Assembly: GCA_001792895.1 (NCBI GenBank)
Contig: MARA01000004.1
Coordinates: forward strand, 1,550,001 to 1,614,000
DNA length: 64,000 nt
Source: Lentinus brumalis
Taxonomy: Eukaryota > Basidiomycota > Agaricomycetes > Polyporales > Polyporaceae
Direction: 5' to 3'
The notes beneath the pieces were generated by a model. The model did no database searches. It saw nothing but the letters and a program-made list of their open reading frames with translations, and was not told where the DNA came from. The translations under genes and the position numbers were made by a program. Position 1 is the first letter of the stretch. Each line of letters opens with the position of its first letter. Shown one piece after another: positions 25,999 through 37,093 of this stretch.

Positions 25999-26693
25999 TC
26001 ATTCCTGCATGGCATCGTCGTCACCACCCTCTTCTCCCTGCTCGGGATCAGCAGAGCCATCGCCAGTACCGCGGAGGGCAGCACCTACATGTCAAGAGTG
26101 TTGTGTCAGTAAATGCACACATGACTAGGCAATATGGACCAACACATACCGCCGCTCTGTGATAGTGGCTTCACATTCTTTTGCAGCCACTCTTCGGACT
26201 CCCAAACTGGAACGCACACATGGTCAGTGTCCGCGGAAGAATTCTGGGAAAGGGAGGCACGTACTAGCTCTGTTGCCAGGGGCCTGTGTAGGCCCCTTCA
26301 TAGGTCGGGCAAGGTTCACCCTCACCACACGACCATTCAGCTCGTTCAAGTCCATGTTGTCGATGGCATCCTGAGCGTCCGCCGGAGAGGAAAACGTCAC
26401 GAAGGCGAACCCTCGGTGCTTTGTGTCTGTAGCATGTGGACGCATCAGCGCCACGATCTCAGACTGTATAGAGGCGGACGGCGGACGTACCATTCGGATG
26501 GGAGGGATTGGACGGGGCGGCCGGCAGCTGAACCTCAATTACATCACCTAGGAGGACGGTGAGCGGCGGAACGAAAATACGAGACGTGGCACGGACCGAA
26601 GGTGGCGAAGTGCTCGAGAAGAACTGCTTCGTCGACGTCGTCGCCAATTCCGCCGACGAAGATGGTTTTCTTGGACTTTGTGCCTTCCTCCAT
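25999..26693 (-). CDS. single-RRM RNA-binding protein of the PPIE/Cyp33 type
   Basis: Small RNA-binding protein of about 150 residues. It has one RRM with RNP2 [10 protein letters not shown] and RNP1 RGFAFVTF, then [25 protein letters not shown], followed by [11 protein letters not shown], and an acidic Gly-rich tail ending DDDAMQE. The RRM and the W-x4-W linker resemble the N-terminal half of peptidyl-prolyl isomerase E (Cyp33), a spliceosome-associated protein, but no cyclophilin domain follows before the stop at 25999. Five exons; one donor is GTCCGT. Probably nuclear and involved in splicing, by similarity only. Confidence 0.82.
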
Positions 26694-27506
26694 CTGACCG
26701 TCCGAGTGGTTCAGTCAGTGCAACATGGCAGAGTGCAGCTTGCCGAGGTTCCCACGCGTGTGGACCAGCGTTTGGCCCGAGGCGTGTCCGAGCTTCTCTC
26801 TTCCGCCCACTCAGCGCAGGTCCTGCGTCGTGCGATGATGTCCTCGTCTGTTCTGCCTGAGAAATCTCGTCGCTGTTGCTTGTTTCTCCGACGCGGCCGA
26901 TGCAGCATGTTGACATCTGGTGCTATGGTCTTGGCCCAATATGGCACAGAAATCTCTCGCCACGCCTCTTCGGTGCACTCGTCCCGGCAGCCCTGCATGG
27001 GCTGTGTGAGCTGGCTATCTTCTTGCGGAAGCTGCTGAAGAACTGCAACACGCTCCAGGCCAACACAGGACACCAATCTGCCAGCAGCGCCGCAAACTGT
27101 ACCTCTCCTTGGGTCGCCCATAGAGTCTTCCACCTTCCCGTGACTCTCCTCCGTTCTCCGTCGACAGCTCCCGCCCCTTATCGGGTACATCTCTTCTCTG
27201 TCCTCTGTGGCCCCGCGCACTGCAACGGGCAACAGACCGCGAGCTCGCACGACAATCGTGCTACCGGCCTGCCCCTCTTGACTGTCTTCCCAACATCTCC
27301 GTGTCGGCGTGCACTAAATCATCCCCGACCTCGGCCCTTCATTACACCTGTGATTCACAAAGCCGCTCGCAACCCCGGGCGGGTTGTTATCACCATCATT
27401 GTCCCATTTCGAGCATATTATTCCCTTTCCTACAGCTGCAGCCATGCCATAAGAGCGCGGTGTCATCTCTTGGTCTGACTCGCATATTGTTCTTCCGCCC
27501 GTGTGC
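26694..27506. other. divergent intergenic region
   Basis: About 0.8 kb between the RRM gene and the kinase-like gene. The 180-residue minus-strand frame at 26711-27250 has no recognisable domain and continues directly from RRM upstream sequence, so I treat it as 5'UTR/promoter. CCTTTCC-type pyrimidine tracts lie near 27420 before the plus-strand start. Confidence 0.4.
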
Positions 27507-28824
27507 ATGCTTGCGCAGACCATGGCAGCATCCTCTCTCTCGCGCCCGCGTATTCGCCGTCATTCATCCCGATGCGAGCCGCCACATGAAGCTAGCGACG
27601 GTGAAAGCGACGGCACTTCGTCGTGCGCCTCCCAGTCCTCCATAGACGAAGAGGCCATCAACTGCCGAATATCTCCGTACTGGTGCGCGTACCGGAGCAT
27701 CATCGAAGCTCGAGGTTTCCGTCTCGACACATATAGAGACGTGAAGCAATGGTACCACGACTACTGGGCACATGAGGCTTCTGAAGGCCGCGCCGTGTTC
27801 CAGGACCTCCCTGGATATTTACGGGCATGTCGCGGTCAAGACGAGAATGAGCTGTGCAAAGACGCCGGACTGGTGGGTACTTGTGCTCTCCGTCTCGTCA
27901 TGAAGTGGACTAACCACAGGCTGCCGTCTTGCAACAGCCTGATCGTCTCTTTCGTGGGACTCAGTGTTCTACCGGGGTCAAAGTGGTTATCAAGGCCGTC
28001 CACTTGAGTAGCCGGGAGTACGACGTCATTCGGTACCTTTCTTCCCCAGCCCTGCGAACTCATCCCATGAACCACTGTATACGTGAGTACCCAGGTTTCT
28101 CACCGTGATCCATTGTTCACACAAGCTCTAGCCGTGCTGGACCTCATCGAGGTCCCGAAAGATAAGCTGACTTTCATCGTCATGGAAGAATGGTCCTCGC
28201 AACTAGCGAACGATACCCCGTGCCACTTGACCTGTTTCTTGGATGCTTTGCGACAATGCATAGAGGTGCGTCCAGTCTCCTGCTTGTGCCGCATGCGTTC
28301 TCACATGACTTTCCAGCATGTTGCGTTCATGCATGCCCATTACATTGCCCATCTAGATATCTCAATACGCAACGTTCTTACGGACCTTGCCGGACGCTAC
28401 GCCTTCATAGACTATGAGCTCAGTAATCGCTACGACAGTATACCCAACCCCGCATCCACTGTCCCCGAAGAAGTGAGGTTCCGCCAGAGCTAGAGCGGGG
28501 AGAAGCCAGCGATCCGTACAAGGTCGACGTGTACGGCCTCGGCATGTTGATGCTGCACGCCCTGAAGGTGAGTATCTCGTCTCTTGGCCCTTCCGCAAGC
28601 CACTCATGACATGACTTCCTCAGCTATCGGGTCATGACGTCCCAGAACTACATCCGCTAATCAGACAGATGATCAGCGGCCAGTTCGAGCGGCGTCCTAC
28701 CGCGCTGCAAGCTCTTGCTGCACTGAATACGGTTACCGCGGATATCCTGCTTTCGAAGCACCTCACAATCCAACAACTTCCGCACACCCCGACGCAACAG
28801 CACAGAACAGTGCTACCTCAGTAG
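27507..28824 (+). CDS. divergent protein-kinase-like protein (basidiomycete type)
   Basis: Kinase-fold protein with shortened, altered motifs. Visible are a VVIKAV strand with the ATP lysine, a hinge FIVMEEWSSQL, HLDISIRNVL in place of the usual HRD..N loop (Asp and Asn kept), and IDYELS in place of DFG (Asp kept, FG lost). PYKVDVYGLGMLMLHAL corresponds to the subdomain IX helix. These features match the expanded kinase-like families of Agaricomycetes, whose substrates are unknown. The first ATG is at 27507, with a second at 27522. Introns are short and phase-consistent. Near 28470 the frame slips by one missing base between STVPEEVR and VPPELERGEASDPYK; there is no long run there, so this could be a real lesion as well as an error. 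Confidence 0.68.
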
Positions 28825-29068
28825 TCACGACACTGCGCTGCTATAGGAATGGACTACAGTATCCCTACCTTGATTCGCTGCCCCGAGGAGCGTGTTTGAT
28901 TATGTATGATACGTAATTTTAATAGGATGCTCTGAATGAACAGACATGACCAAACCTATCCTCCGTGTTCTCGAGGGTGAAATCCGCGAAATGCGGACGA
29001 GCGAGCGAAGCAGAGACAGCGACATACAACACAAGAAAACTAACTATACAAGACAGCGATGCTCCAGA

Positions 29069-30350
29069 TCAAGAATCCTCTCCCTCCCCTCTTGCAGCGG
29101 CCTCTTCCATGCGACGACGTTTCCGCTCAAGATACCGCTCCTTCGCGCTCTTTACGGACTCCTCGTCGTTCCTCTTCGCGACCACCCTGTTGATGCTCTC
29201 CTGCTCCTGCCTCTCCTTCTCCTCCTTGAGACGCGACTGCTCTTCCTCCAGCTGCCGTTGGATCTCCCTGGCGCGACGCTCATTGATCTCCTTGCGACTC
29301 GCCGCGGTCCCGACAGCGCGATGCACCTCGGCGTTATCGGCTGACGCGTTCTGGTTCTTGTTCGATAAGTGAAGGCCCAACTTGCGCGTGTTCGGTGCGG
29401 AGAGGTTCAACCCAGCGGAAAGCAACTCCCGCTTGTCGACGATCTGGTTGTCGTCGTTGAGCTCAACCTCCTTCCCCTGTTCTCGCGCTATACGGGCCAG
29501 CTCCACGTCAGACTTGGGGGTGAAGTCGAGTGGTTTGGTGATGGTGAGGTTCGGTCCCCCTTGGGGCCCGATCTGGGGTTTGGATTCTGTCGCGGCAACT
29601 GTCTGCTCATGCTTCTGCTCGGAGTCCTCGAGCAACTTGCGGTAGAAGTGTGCCATTCCAGTACCTATGCCCTTGTTCTTCTTCTTCTCCTCCTCTGCAG
29701 TAATCGTGTGTTGGGTCGAATGCCTTGAAAAGAGGCAGGTGGAAACGTACCTTCGCGTCTCCGTTCTTCCTCTTCAGCCTGGCGGAGCTCCTCCATCTGC
29801 TTCTTGTAAGCTTCCGTCACGAAGGCCTCCTTATCCTTGAACTCATCGCCTTCGAGCTCGCGCTCGCGTTGAATCATCTTCTCCTCGGCTCGTAGGTGGT
29901 CTATTCTCCGTGTTGCCGCGGATGCCAGGAGCCCGCTAATGTACTTGGGCTGCAAATGCCTTCAGTATATCAGCGCTCACAGGACACTACAACGATACAT
30001 GAGCGGGATAGTATGCTCACCTTGCGCTCCTTTGAATCTGCCTCCTTGGCCACCTTCTGTCTCAGCTTCGCCTCCTGCATCTTGTCCCAGACTTCGTCGT
30101 ACTCGAACACCGTTGCATCCACTTTCTTCTCCTGCTCGAGCTTCTTCTTCATAGCCTTGGACATCTCCACGCTCTGTGCGATGAACTGCTTGTTCGCCGC
30201 GACCTTGCCCTTGTCTCCGACTGCAGTCGGTGCTGCGTCTATGGGCTCATCATCGTCCAGACCCGCGAATGCCGCAGAGCGTTTGAGGGAAGGGGCTTCG
30301 CCGACAGGCTTGGCGGCTGCCTTGCCCTTGAGAGAGAAGGAGACTTTCAT
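29069..30350 (-). CDS. NSRP1-like nuclear speckle splicing regulator
   Basis: Predicted nuclear coiled-coil protein of the NSRP1/CCDC55 (DUF2040) family, linked to splice-site choice. It begins MKVSFSLKGKAAAKP and carries the family block VFEYDEVWDKMQEAK followed by PKYISGLLASAATRRIDHLRAEEKMIQRERELEGDEF and EAFVTEAYKKQMEELRQAEEEERRRE. The ending is rich in Arg/Glu coiled coil (ERKRRRMEEAAARGEGEDS). Three exons. It shares a 119-bp divergent promoter with MTR3. Confidence 0.86.
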
Positions 30351-30469
30351 GACGAGAGCAGCAGTTCGATGGATGAGGTCAGTGGGCAAGGACGCAGGTG
30401 GCGGAGCGCTCGGTATACCATGATCGCGTTTGTGTAGACGCCCTATGCACAACTCTTGTGGCTTTCGTC
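30351..30469. promoter_or_regulatory. short divergent promoter NSRP1-like/MTR3
   Basis: 119 bp between the two start codons, so the 5'UTRs and core promoters must be very short or overlapping. No TATA element seen. Confidence 0.45.
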
Positions 30470-31540
30470 ATGGCGCAGAGCAACTTCGACCGCAGACGCA
30501 TCAACGGTCCCGAAGAAAGCTTCCAGCCGACATTTGAAGACGACGACGACCAGACGAGATGGAAGCCAGGCAATCCTAGGATAGGGCGGGGCGCGCGCGA
30601 CATCCGGCCAATATGTGCGGTTTCCTCCTCTCTCTCCGCCAGCCCATTGCTTACAGACGTATACGTGAATGCAGTCTTGACAGCTGGTCTGATCAACCAA
30701 GCCAACGGCTCTGCATACATTGAGACCGAGAAGACGAAAATAGCTTGCGCAGTGTGAGTGAGTTATGCTGTCAAGATCTTCCTTGCCTTGGTGAACTCGC
30801 TCGAACTTGCGCGCAGGTATGGCCCACGACAGTCCAAGAGTACGACATACAACGAGAAGGGTCGCCTCAACGTGGAAGTCAAGTTCTCGCCTTTCTCGTG
30901 CACACGGCGAAGAGTCCCGATACGCGTATGTAGCACTGTTGGACGCGTACCAAGCAGCTTGTCTCACAGTCTTCATAGGATGCGGAGGATAGGTCCGTCG
31001 CGGTGCAAATTCAACAAGCTCTAGTACCCGCTGTCAGACTGGAGCTACTCCCGAAGTCCACCATTGACATCTTCATCACAATCATTGAAAACGATGGGAT
31101 AGAGGGGTGCATTGCGGCCGGGTCCGTCGCAGCAAGTGCTGCACTAGCGGATGCTGGGATAGAAATGCTTGGGCTGGTCGCGTCATGTTCTGCGGTATGT
31201 GGTCCCCTCCCACCACCACCAGAGTAAGTCCTGACGGCGTTTGCAGGCGGTTGTCGGCAAAGAGATATGGCTGGACCCGACGGAAGAGGAGGGGAAGGCC
31301 TCCTCGGGTACACTCATTCTTGCGGGGATGCCTGCTCTGGGGACCATCACTAGCGTATGGCAGTCGGGTTCCATGACTCCTGCGGATGGTATCAAGGTAA
31401 GCTCGATCCTCGCACAGCGGACCATGGACTGACGAAAACTTTCTGATCCCCAGTGCATGGAGGCATGTCAGGAGCGTTATACGGATATCCACGCTGTTAT
31501 TGCGCAGTCGCTTTTGGAAAACGCCCAGAATAATACATGA
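30470..31540 (+). CDS. MTR3: exosome ring subunit Mtr3 (RNase PH fold)
   Basis: Catalytically inactive RNase-PH-type subunit of the exosome ring (EXOSC6). Family signatures are INQANGSAYIETEKTKIACAVYGPRQSK, then GRLNVEVKFSPFS, a central block with SVAVQIQQALVPAVRLELLPKSTIDIFI and IAAGSVAASAALADAGIEMLGLVASCSA. The ending is ACQERYTDIHAVIAQSLLENAQ. The start at 30470 leads into MAQSNFDRRRINGPEESF. Five or so introns. The exact acceptor before the NAVLTAGLINQ segment is unsettled: two choices keep the frame. The RRP4 cap subunit lies nearby, which is chance proximity in a eukaryote rather than an operon. Confidence 0.92.
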
Positions 31541-32099
31541 ATGGCCTCCTGGTCATACACGTCTGAAGATTCGGCTGTCATGGAACATGTATGGGCGAGG
31601 AATCGCCTCGTTCGACGTGCGCATCGGAGCGCTACCATCACAGTGAATCCTACAGGCTGCCAATGGTAGTGTGTATGGTCCTTCCTATACCGCGCATGCG
31701 CAGGGCATCTAGGAAACAGTACGATTGAGTGACAGATTGGCGATGAGGTCAGAATGTGTGGGGGCGCAGTCGAGGTCAGTCCGTTTGCCCTTCGGAGAGA
31801 ATGAGCACCTCCTACCACTTCGCCGCAACCTCTGTCTATTATTGAGTACCTCAGGCCTCAGTACCAGTGTATACGCGTCCGGCGAATCATCCTCTTGACC
31901 GCCTGATTTATGTATGTCTGAGCGCCAATCTGGTCCTTGTACCTCGAGGGCGCCGTGACGTTTGGCTTCGCACAGGACCTTTCAGTTCCGAGTCTTTGCT
32001 TGCCTCCGTCTGCCTACGCCTATCCTGCAACGACCTGCCACGCTTTGTATAATCTGACGACTCTCGACCCACCACTCTATTTCACGGGCTGGTTCTCGC
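31541..32099. other. intergenic
   Basis: Between MTR3 and the transporter gene; probably 3'UTR and promoter. No gene or RNA recognised. Confidence 0.45.
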
Positions 32100-34549
32100 A
32101 TGACGTCCTCGACATTGCTAGACCACCTAAAGTCCCCACGCAGCGCTACCTCCCAGATATACTCGCCCTCCATCCGGTCTACGCGTCTTTCCGAAGAGTC
32201 TGATGATTCCTTACGTGACCTCGAGCTTTCAGAGGGCCCTTTGCTAGCGGAGAGCCCGCGGCCGCCGTTTCGCGGTCGGTCGTACTCCGTGACTGGCTTC
32301 GACTTCCAGCATGACCTACTACCACTGAGCTCGAGCCTCAGCGAACCAGACCAGGTACATTTGGAATCGAACGAGAAACGATTAGGCCTTGTCAATGGTG
32401 CGTGTCACATCACATCGAAGCGGTGGAGCAGGCCTGAATGGTTGGACGGTTGGACGCGTAGGGATTGCTCTCATTGTCGGGCTGCAGATTGGCTCGGGCA
32501 TCTTGTGAGTGCCGCGTACTCGTCTCGTCTCTTCGCTCACTCATAGAGCGCGCAGCTCCTCACCGGGCGTAGTGGTCGCGAACGTGCACAGCGTCGGGGC
32601 AAGTCTCACCGTTTGGTTCGCTGCCGGCGTGCTCGCATGGACGGGCGCGAGCAGCTTCGCGGAGCTGGGGTCCTCTATACCCGTGAACGGAGGCGCACAA
32701 GCGTACCTCCAGTACTCCTACGGACCCTTGGTGTCGTATTTATTCGCGTGGACCGCGATATCTGCCCTCAAGCCAGGTACGTTGTCCTCCCTTGCTCATA
32801 TACCGCACGCATGCAGAACGCCAATGGACCCTTTGCAGGAGGCAACGCTGTAATTAGCCTAATCTTCGCCGAATACCTTAATCGACTCTTCTGGCACAGC
32901 ACCCGCGCAGAGGTGTCGCCGGATGATATCCCTCAGTGGGCAATAAAACTGACTGCATCAGCGGCAGTCCTTGTTGTCTCCATAATCTGCGTGGCTACGC
33001 CCACCTTGGGCACCCGCGCTGCCGTTGTATTTACAACTGTCAAGGTGAGTCGGTTTGTCCCTCTCCTGAACGGAGATGTAGCTAACTATGCGTAGATTGT
33101 AGCATTGGTTTGTGTCCACAGGTTCGTCTCGAGCACGCATAACACTCAACATTCGGCCATAGACCTCAATTACTATCATTGGTCTCGTCCAACTCGCGAG
33201 GGGACAAGCCTCCCCTTCTCTCAGCGAACCGCTCTTTGAGAACTCAAGCACAAGCCCGTCAGAGTACGCGCTTGCGCTGTACTCCGGCTTGTGGGCATTT
33301 GACGGCTGGGACCAGGCCAACTACGTCGGTGGGGAGATGAGGCATCCGGAGAAGAGCATTCCTCGTGCTATTCATTCGAGCATGATTCTCGTCATGGTAT
33401 GTGCACGTCTGGCTGCCACGCCAGTGAAAGGTTTGCTCAAAGCTTGCTTCAGGCGCTGTTCATACTAGCGAATGTCGCATATTTCACTGTGCTAGATAAG
33501 GTTTGGAGCAACAGATCTATGGACATCCATGACTTACTAACCTTTGCCGGTAGGCAACAGTCGGTCTGAGCAACACAGTCGCCTTGGACTTTGGTCGAGC
33601 AATGTTCGGACCGGTGGGCGGCGTGGTCTTCGCCGCGATGGTCGCGTTCTCGTGCTTCGGCGCACTGAACGGTCAGTGAACCCCATTTGCATGTGTTTGG
33701 GTATCGACATTCATACTTTTTCTGACAAGGCTCGTCGTTCACCTCTGCAAGACTCATCTACGTAGCCGGCAAGGAGGGTTACCTGCCCGCCTTGTTCGGC
33801 CGCCACAACTCCATGCTCAAGACGCCTCTCAATGCGATGTGCTTGCAAGCCGGCCTGACGATCGCCTTCATCTTGGTCGGCGGCGGTTTCCGCTCGTTGA
33901 TCAACTTCGCCGTAGTTGCGTCTTGGGCCTTCTACTTCCTGACCGTACGTGAAGTCATCTCAAATGAGACATTCTACTGAAATCAAGACTGCCTATCTAG
34001 GTCCTCGGTTTGGTCATCCTGCGTGTCAAGGAGCCTATGCTAGAACGTCCGTACAAGACTTGGATCATTACGCCATTGATATTCTGCTCAGTGCGTCTTC
34101 CCGATTTGTCTCCCGTCTTCTCGTTTACTGAGCCCGACGCGGTCGCTTCCGCCGCTAGGTATGTCTCTTCCTGCTTTGCATGCCCATCATCGCTGCGCCA
34201 CTCGAGGCAATGGCTGTCCTGGGTGAGTTTGTTCAACATGCACTGCTCCGACCATCGGAATTCGAACGTTCCGTATTTCGTGCTGACCCCACTTCTGGAC
34301 AGCGTTCGTCCTTGCAGGGGTCCCGGTATATTACCTCACGCAGCGGCCACCATCGGAGGGCCCAATACAAGGTACATTCTCGCGGAAATTGCGCACGAAC
34401 CTCGTCGGCTCACGTGTGTGGTCATTCATCCAGGCTTCTTCGCGAGTATCGTTGCGCGGATACGTGGGCGACCGGCGCCCGGGGCTGGCTGGCAGGCGGT
34501 GGCGACGGAGGGAGACGAACAGCTGGAGATGCGGACGCCTGTTCGATGA
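32100..34549 (+). CDS. L-type amino-acid transporter (APC superfamily)
   Basis: Plasma-membrane amino-acid permease of the LAT/methionine-permease (MUP) group. After a ~95-residue cytosolic Ser-rich N-terminus the first helix has GIALIVGLQIGSGIFSSPG, the unwound TM1 binding motif of APC transporters. Further helices include SFAELGSSIPVNGGAQAYLQ, ALYSGLWAFDGWDQANYVGGEM and RLIYVAGKEGYLPALF, all family hallmarks, and about 12 membrane segments fit. The last intron joins PIQG to FFASIVARIRG (donor near 34371, acceptor 34437), giving a tail that ends EQLEMRTPVR. Reading through instead gives an Arg-rich tail, which I rejected. The substrate is not decidable from sequence. Confidence 0.9.
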
Positions 34550-34603
34550 CAGCTGCGCACTTGAGTATTCTCAGTAGATGTAGCGCTGCTTGCCCTGGAT
34601 GCT

Positions 34604-35597
34604 GTCGAGCGAGATACAGTGGGGAGGGGCAACGCCCTGCGAGAAACCGTTAGCGCGCGGCCCGCGTCTAAGGCCAGGAGATTATCAGGCCGAGATGCCG
34701 AATTAATCTCTCCTCCAGATCTGCAAAGACGATTCATAGACGCTGGAGTGAGTGGCTGAAATGGTGCAGCTTTCGCGGTCGAGTTTTCTGCAGTCCGCTG
34801 TAGCCCCCCGATAACCCTCGAAACAGTGTGATTCATTGAGGAATAGCATACCGAAAAGTTTGTTTGTGCTTGATCTCCGCCGACAGCACTGTAAGTAGTA
34901 GAAACCTCAATATAAGAGTGTGGGCAGGATCACTACACTCGCATTTGCTAACCGTATACCAAGTGTACGTACAGGATGTGTCAAAGAATCTGCAGACAAA
35001 GACCATACAAGCTGTATCCAGTATACATTCCAGGAGAAAATGAGCAATAGCGGACTGCAGAACGGTCGCACTTTGTGGGCCTACACGTTTAGGCGCCCAC
35101 GAAGCCTCCACACAGTTGCAGCTCTCCCGGCCTCTCAGCCATAGTAATCAGTTTCCAAATCAATCACAGAGCAAGCAAAGGACTTCTGACGTCCCCCTGT
35201 GGTCTTATTTGTGCTGGATTACAGGTAGAACAGGATGGCCCAAATGGGGCCGCCATTCAGACTCACCACGTGACCGTTCCTTTCACCCTACTTCCCCGCC
35301 ATAAAGCCTGTCCAGCGAGCTTAAAACTCTCCAAGCCCTCTGAGATCGCTCGTCGCACCTTCATGACCAATTCAGAGATGTCGGTTGGCGTAAATCAAGA
35401 GGGGGAGGCTGCTACACGGGATGACCATTCAGCAAGCCTCTGAACATGCACGACGTCTTATCTATAAAGTGATAAGATGGGATTTCCGTGATATCTCCAC
35501 TATCGGCTGTGTTTTAACGCCGAATCTATGTTATCTCTTTCGTAGACGCTGGCCGTCGATTTAGCAGGCGTTGCCCCTCCCCAGATACAGATCCGCT
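34604..35597. repeat. degenerate inverted repeat pair
   Basis: The GC-rich word at 34621-34640 (GGGGAGGGGCAACGCCCTGC) recurs inverted at 35564-35582 with one base missing. Weaker similarity extends outward (CGGCCCGCGTCTA vs CGGCCAGCGTCTA). About 0.9 kb of non-coding DNA lies between the arms. It may be the worn ends of a non-autonomous element or a stray duplication. Boundaries beyond the core are uncertain. Confidence 0.4.
35458..35536. promoter_or_regulatory. GATA-motif cluster upstream of ATX1
   Basis: Three WGATAR-type words within 80 bp: TTATCT at 35458-35463 (AGATAA inverted), TGATAAG at 35470-35476 and TTATCT at 35531-35536. They lie about 0.4-0.5 kb before the ATX1 start. Fungal iron repressors of the Fep1/SreA/Urbs1 type bind such words, but nitrogen GATA factors do too. 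The link is an inference. Confidence 0.35.
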
Positions 35598-35963
35598 GCG
35601 TGTGCCTTGGACGCTGAGCATTACGGAAGGTGTTGCTTACGGGTGAAACGCTGTCATTAGACATGTCTAACTGCGCAAGGGGTCGGGATGACCAATCGTG
35701 AGCGAGGATACGTCGACCTAGCTACCGCCGGCACTTTCCGCGTACTGTAAGCCAGTGTAGTTCGCGCAATGATCACGATCGCGAGTTGGATAAATACGAC
35801 GCGCGGATAGCTATCGGAGCACTCCTTCTCCTTCCCCTGCACAACTAGCTCTGACCTTCTCTCTGGTAAGCTCGACGCCGCTGCTCGATTGTCGGTTCCG
35901 CGGACGCACTCCTCACCGCCTCGGATGCCCGCAGCGCACCCGAGCACTCAAATCGAATCCAAC

Positions 35964-36450
35964 ATGGTGCGCATTGGTCTTCCGTGTCCGGTGTGGGACA
36001 GGCTGATGAAGGATGTTGGGGCAGTCTGAGCACACTTACAAGTTCAACGTGAAGGTGATGATGCAGTGGTGATAGATGTAGTGCGGCTATCGGAGAGCTG
36101 ACTGAGCGGGCACCGACGCGTTCCCCATTTGCGGCCGCGGTCTCCCACAGATGACCTGCTCTGGCTGTTCTGGCGCGGTCGACCGCGTGCTGAAGAAGAC
36201 GGAAGGTGCGCAGCGCGAGCTTGGGGTCTGACCACAGCGGGTGCAGTGAGCTGAGGATGATTGCAGGAGTGGCTTCGTACGACATCAGCCTGGAGAAGCA
36301 GGAGGTGCTGGTGAAGGGCACGATCCCGTACGACGACCTGAAGGCGAAGATCGCGAAGACGGGCAAGGAGGTGCGTAGACGGGCGATGTCGTTGTGGGTC
36401 GGACGTCTCATCGGACCGCTTAGATCATCTCTGGCGAGACGGTTGCATGA
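35964..36450 (+). CDS. ATX1: copper metallochaperone Atx1
   Basis: Cytosolic Cu(I) chaperone that hands copper to the Ccc2-type P-ATPase in the Golgi for loading of multicopper oxidases. Exons 35964-35966, 36025-36054, 36151-36205, 36267-36370 and 36424-36450 give 72 residues, the usual length. The product runs MSEHTYKFNVK, MTCSGCSGAVDRVLKKTEG, VASYDISLEKQEVLVKG and ends KIAKTGKEIISGETVA. The MTCSGC copper site and the C-terminal lysine-bearing KTGKE loop are present. Exon 1 codes only for ATG. A larger antisense frame over this locus is spurious. Downstream on the same strand is a ferric reductase, a functional partner in iron/copper uptake. Confidence 0.95.
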
Positions 36451-37093
36451 ATTCTGCAGGTGCCGGTCTCGGACGGCCTGGCTGGGGTGTCGTGCGTGTC
36501 GATATAGTGGAATTCTGATATCTTGTATGTGCCAAATGATCTGGATGGAACTGTATTCTTGTGTGCTTTGGACGACGCGGCGGCCGAGCACCAGCCAAGG
36601 ACGAGCATGGCGCACTCAGGGCTGCAGAGGGGAGCCTCGTGGCGCAGGCCCGGAGCGCCGAGCCGGGCAAAGGAAATGACGGCAGGGGCCCGGGGAGTCG
36701 GCATGTCAGTTCAGTGTGCGCAGCCGAACCAGCAGCCGGAGTCTGAGGTCACTCGAGAGCAGGCCAGCGCAGGCATTCTTCTCCTCGCCAACGCCCTCGC
36801 CTGCATCATGTCTTCCTCCCGTCCCGCACCCAGCACCGACGTACGATAGCCCCCTCCAGCCCCCCGCATTCCGCCCTCGCGACCCCCGCCGTCGCACCAC
36901 CGACCATACAGTCTGGCTCCCGCGGCCAAGATATCCGTACCTGGTTTCCAGCCCGAATCTAGAATCACGATCTGTGCGGCCCTCGCGCGCAAACTTATAG
37001 CGGCAGACAAAAGGACACCTGGTAACGTTTCTCCTATCCTCTTTTCAGACACCCGTCGCTCATTCAGACCTTTGGTCCCCTAGGCTCCGTGGG
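36451..37093. other. intergenic ATX1 to ferric reductase
   Basis: 0.64 kb holding the ATX1 3'UTR and reductase promoter. Purine-rich near 36600-36700, then CT-rich (CCTCTTTTC) just before the start. No gene seen. Confidence 0.45.

Larger units (their letters stand above)
34550..35963. other. 1.4-kb gene-free interval before ATX1
   Basis: No convincing coding frame on either strand. It contains the inverted repeat pair and a cluster of GATA motifs, annotated separately. It probably holds the transporter 3'UTR and the ATX1 promoter. Confidence 0.45.

Noticed and set aside
26711..27250. 180-residue minus-strand frame upstream of the RRM gene
   Set aside because: No domain or homolog recognised, and the RRM gene has a good ATG downstream; treated as 5' region.
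23463..31540. Exosome gene cluster (RRP4 and MTR3)
   Set aside because: Six kb and four unrelated genes lie between them, on different strands; proximity is probably chance.
34389..34577. Alternative Arg-rich C-terminus of the transporter
   Set aside because: A GTACAT...CCAG intron joins to a tail with natural codons and composition.
35845..36615. 256-residue minus-strand frame
   Set aside because: Antisense to ATX1, whose five-exon model is certain; no family features in the frame.
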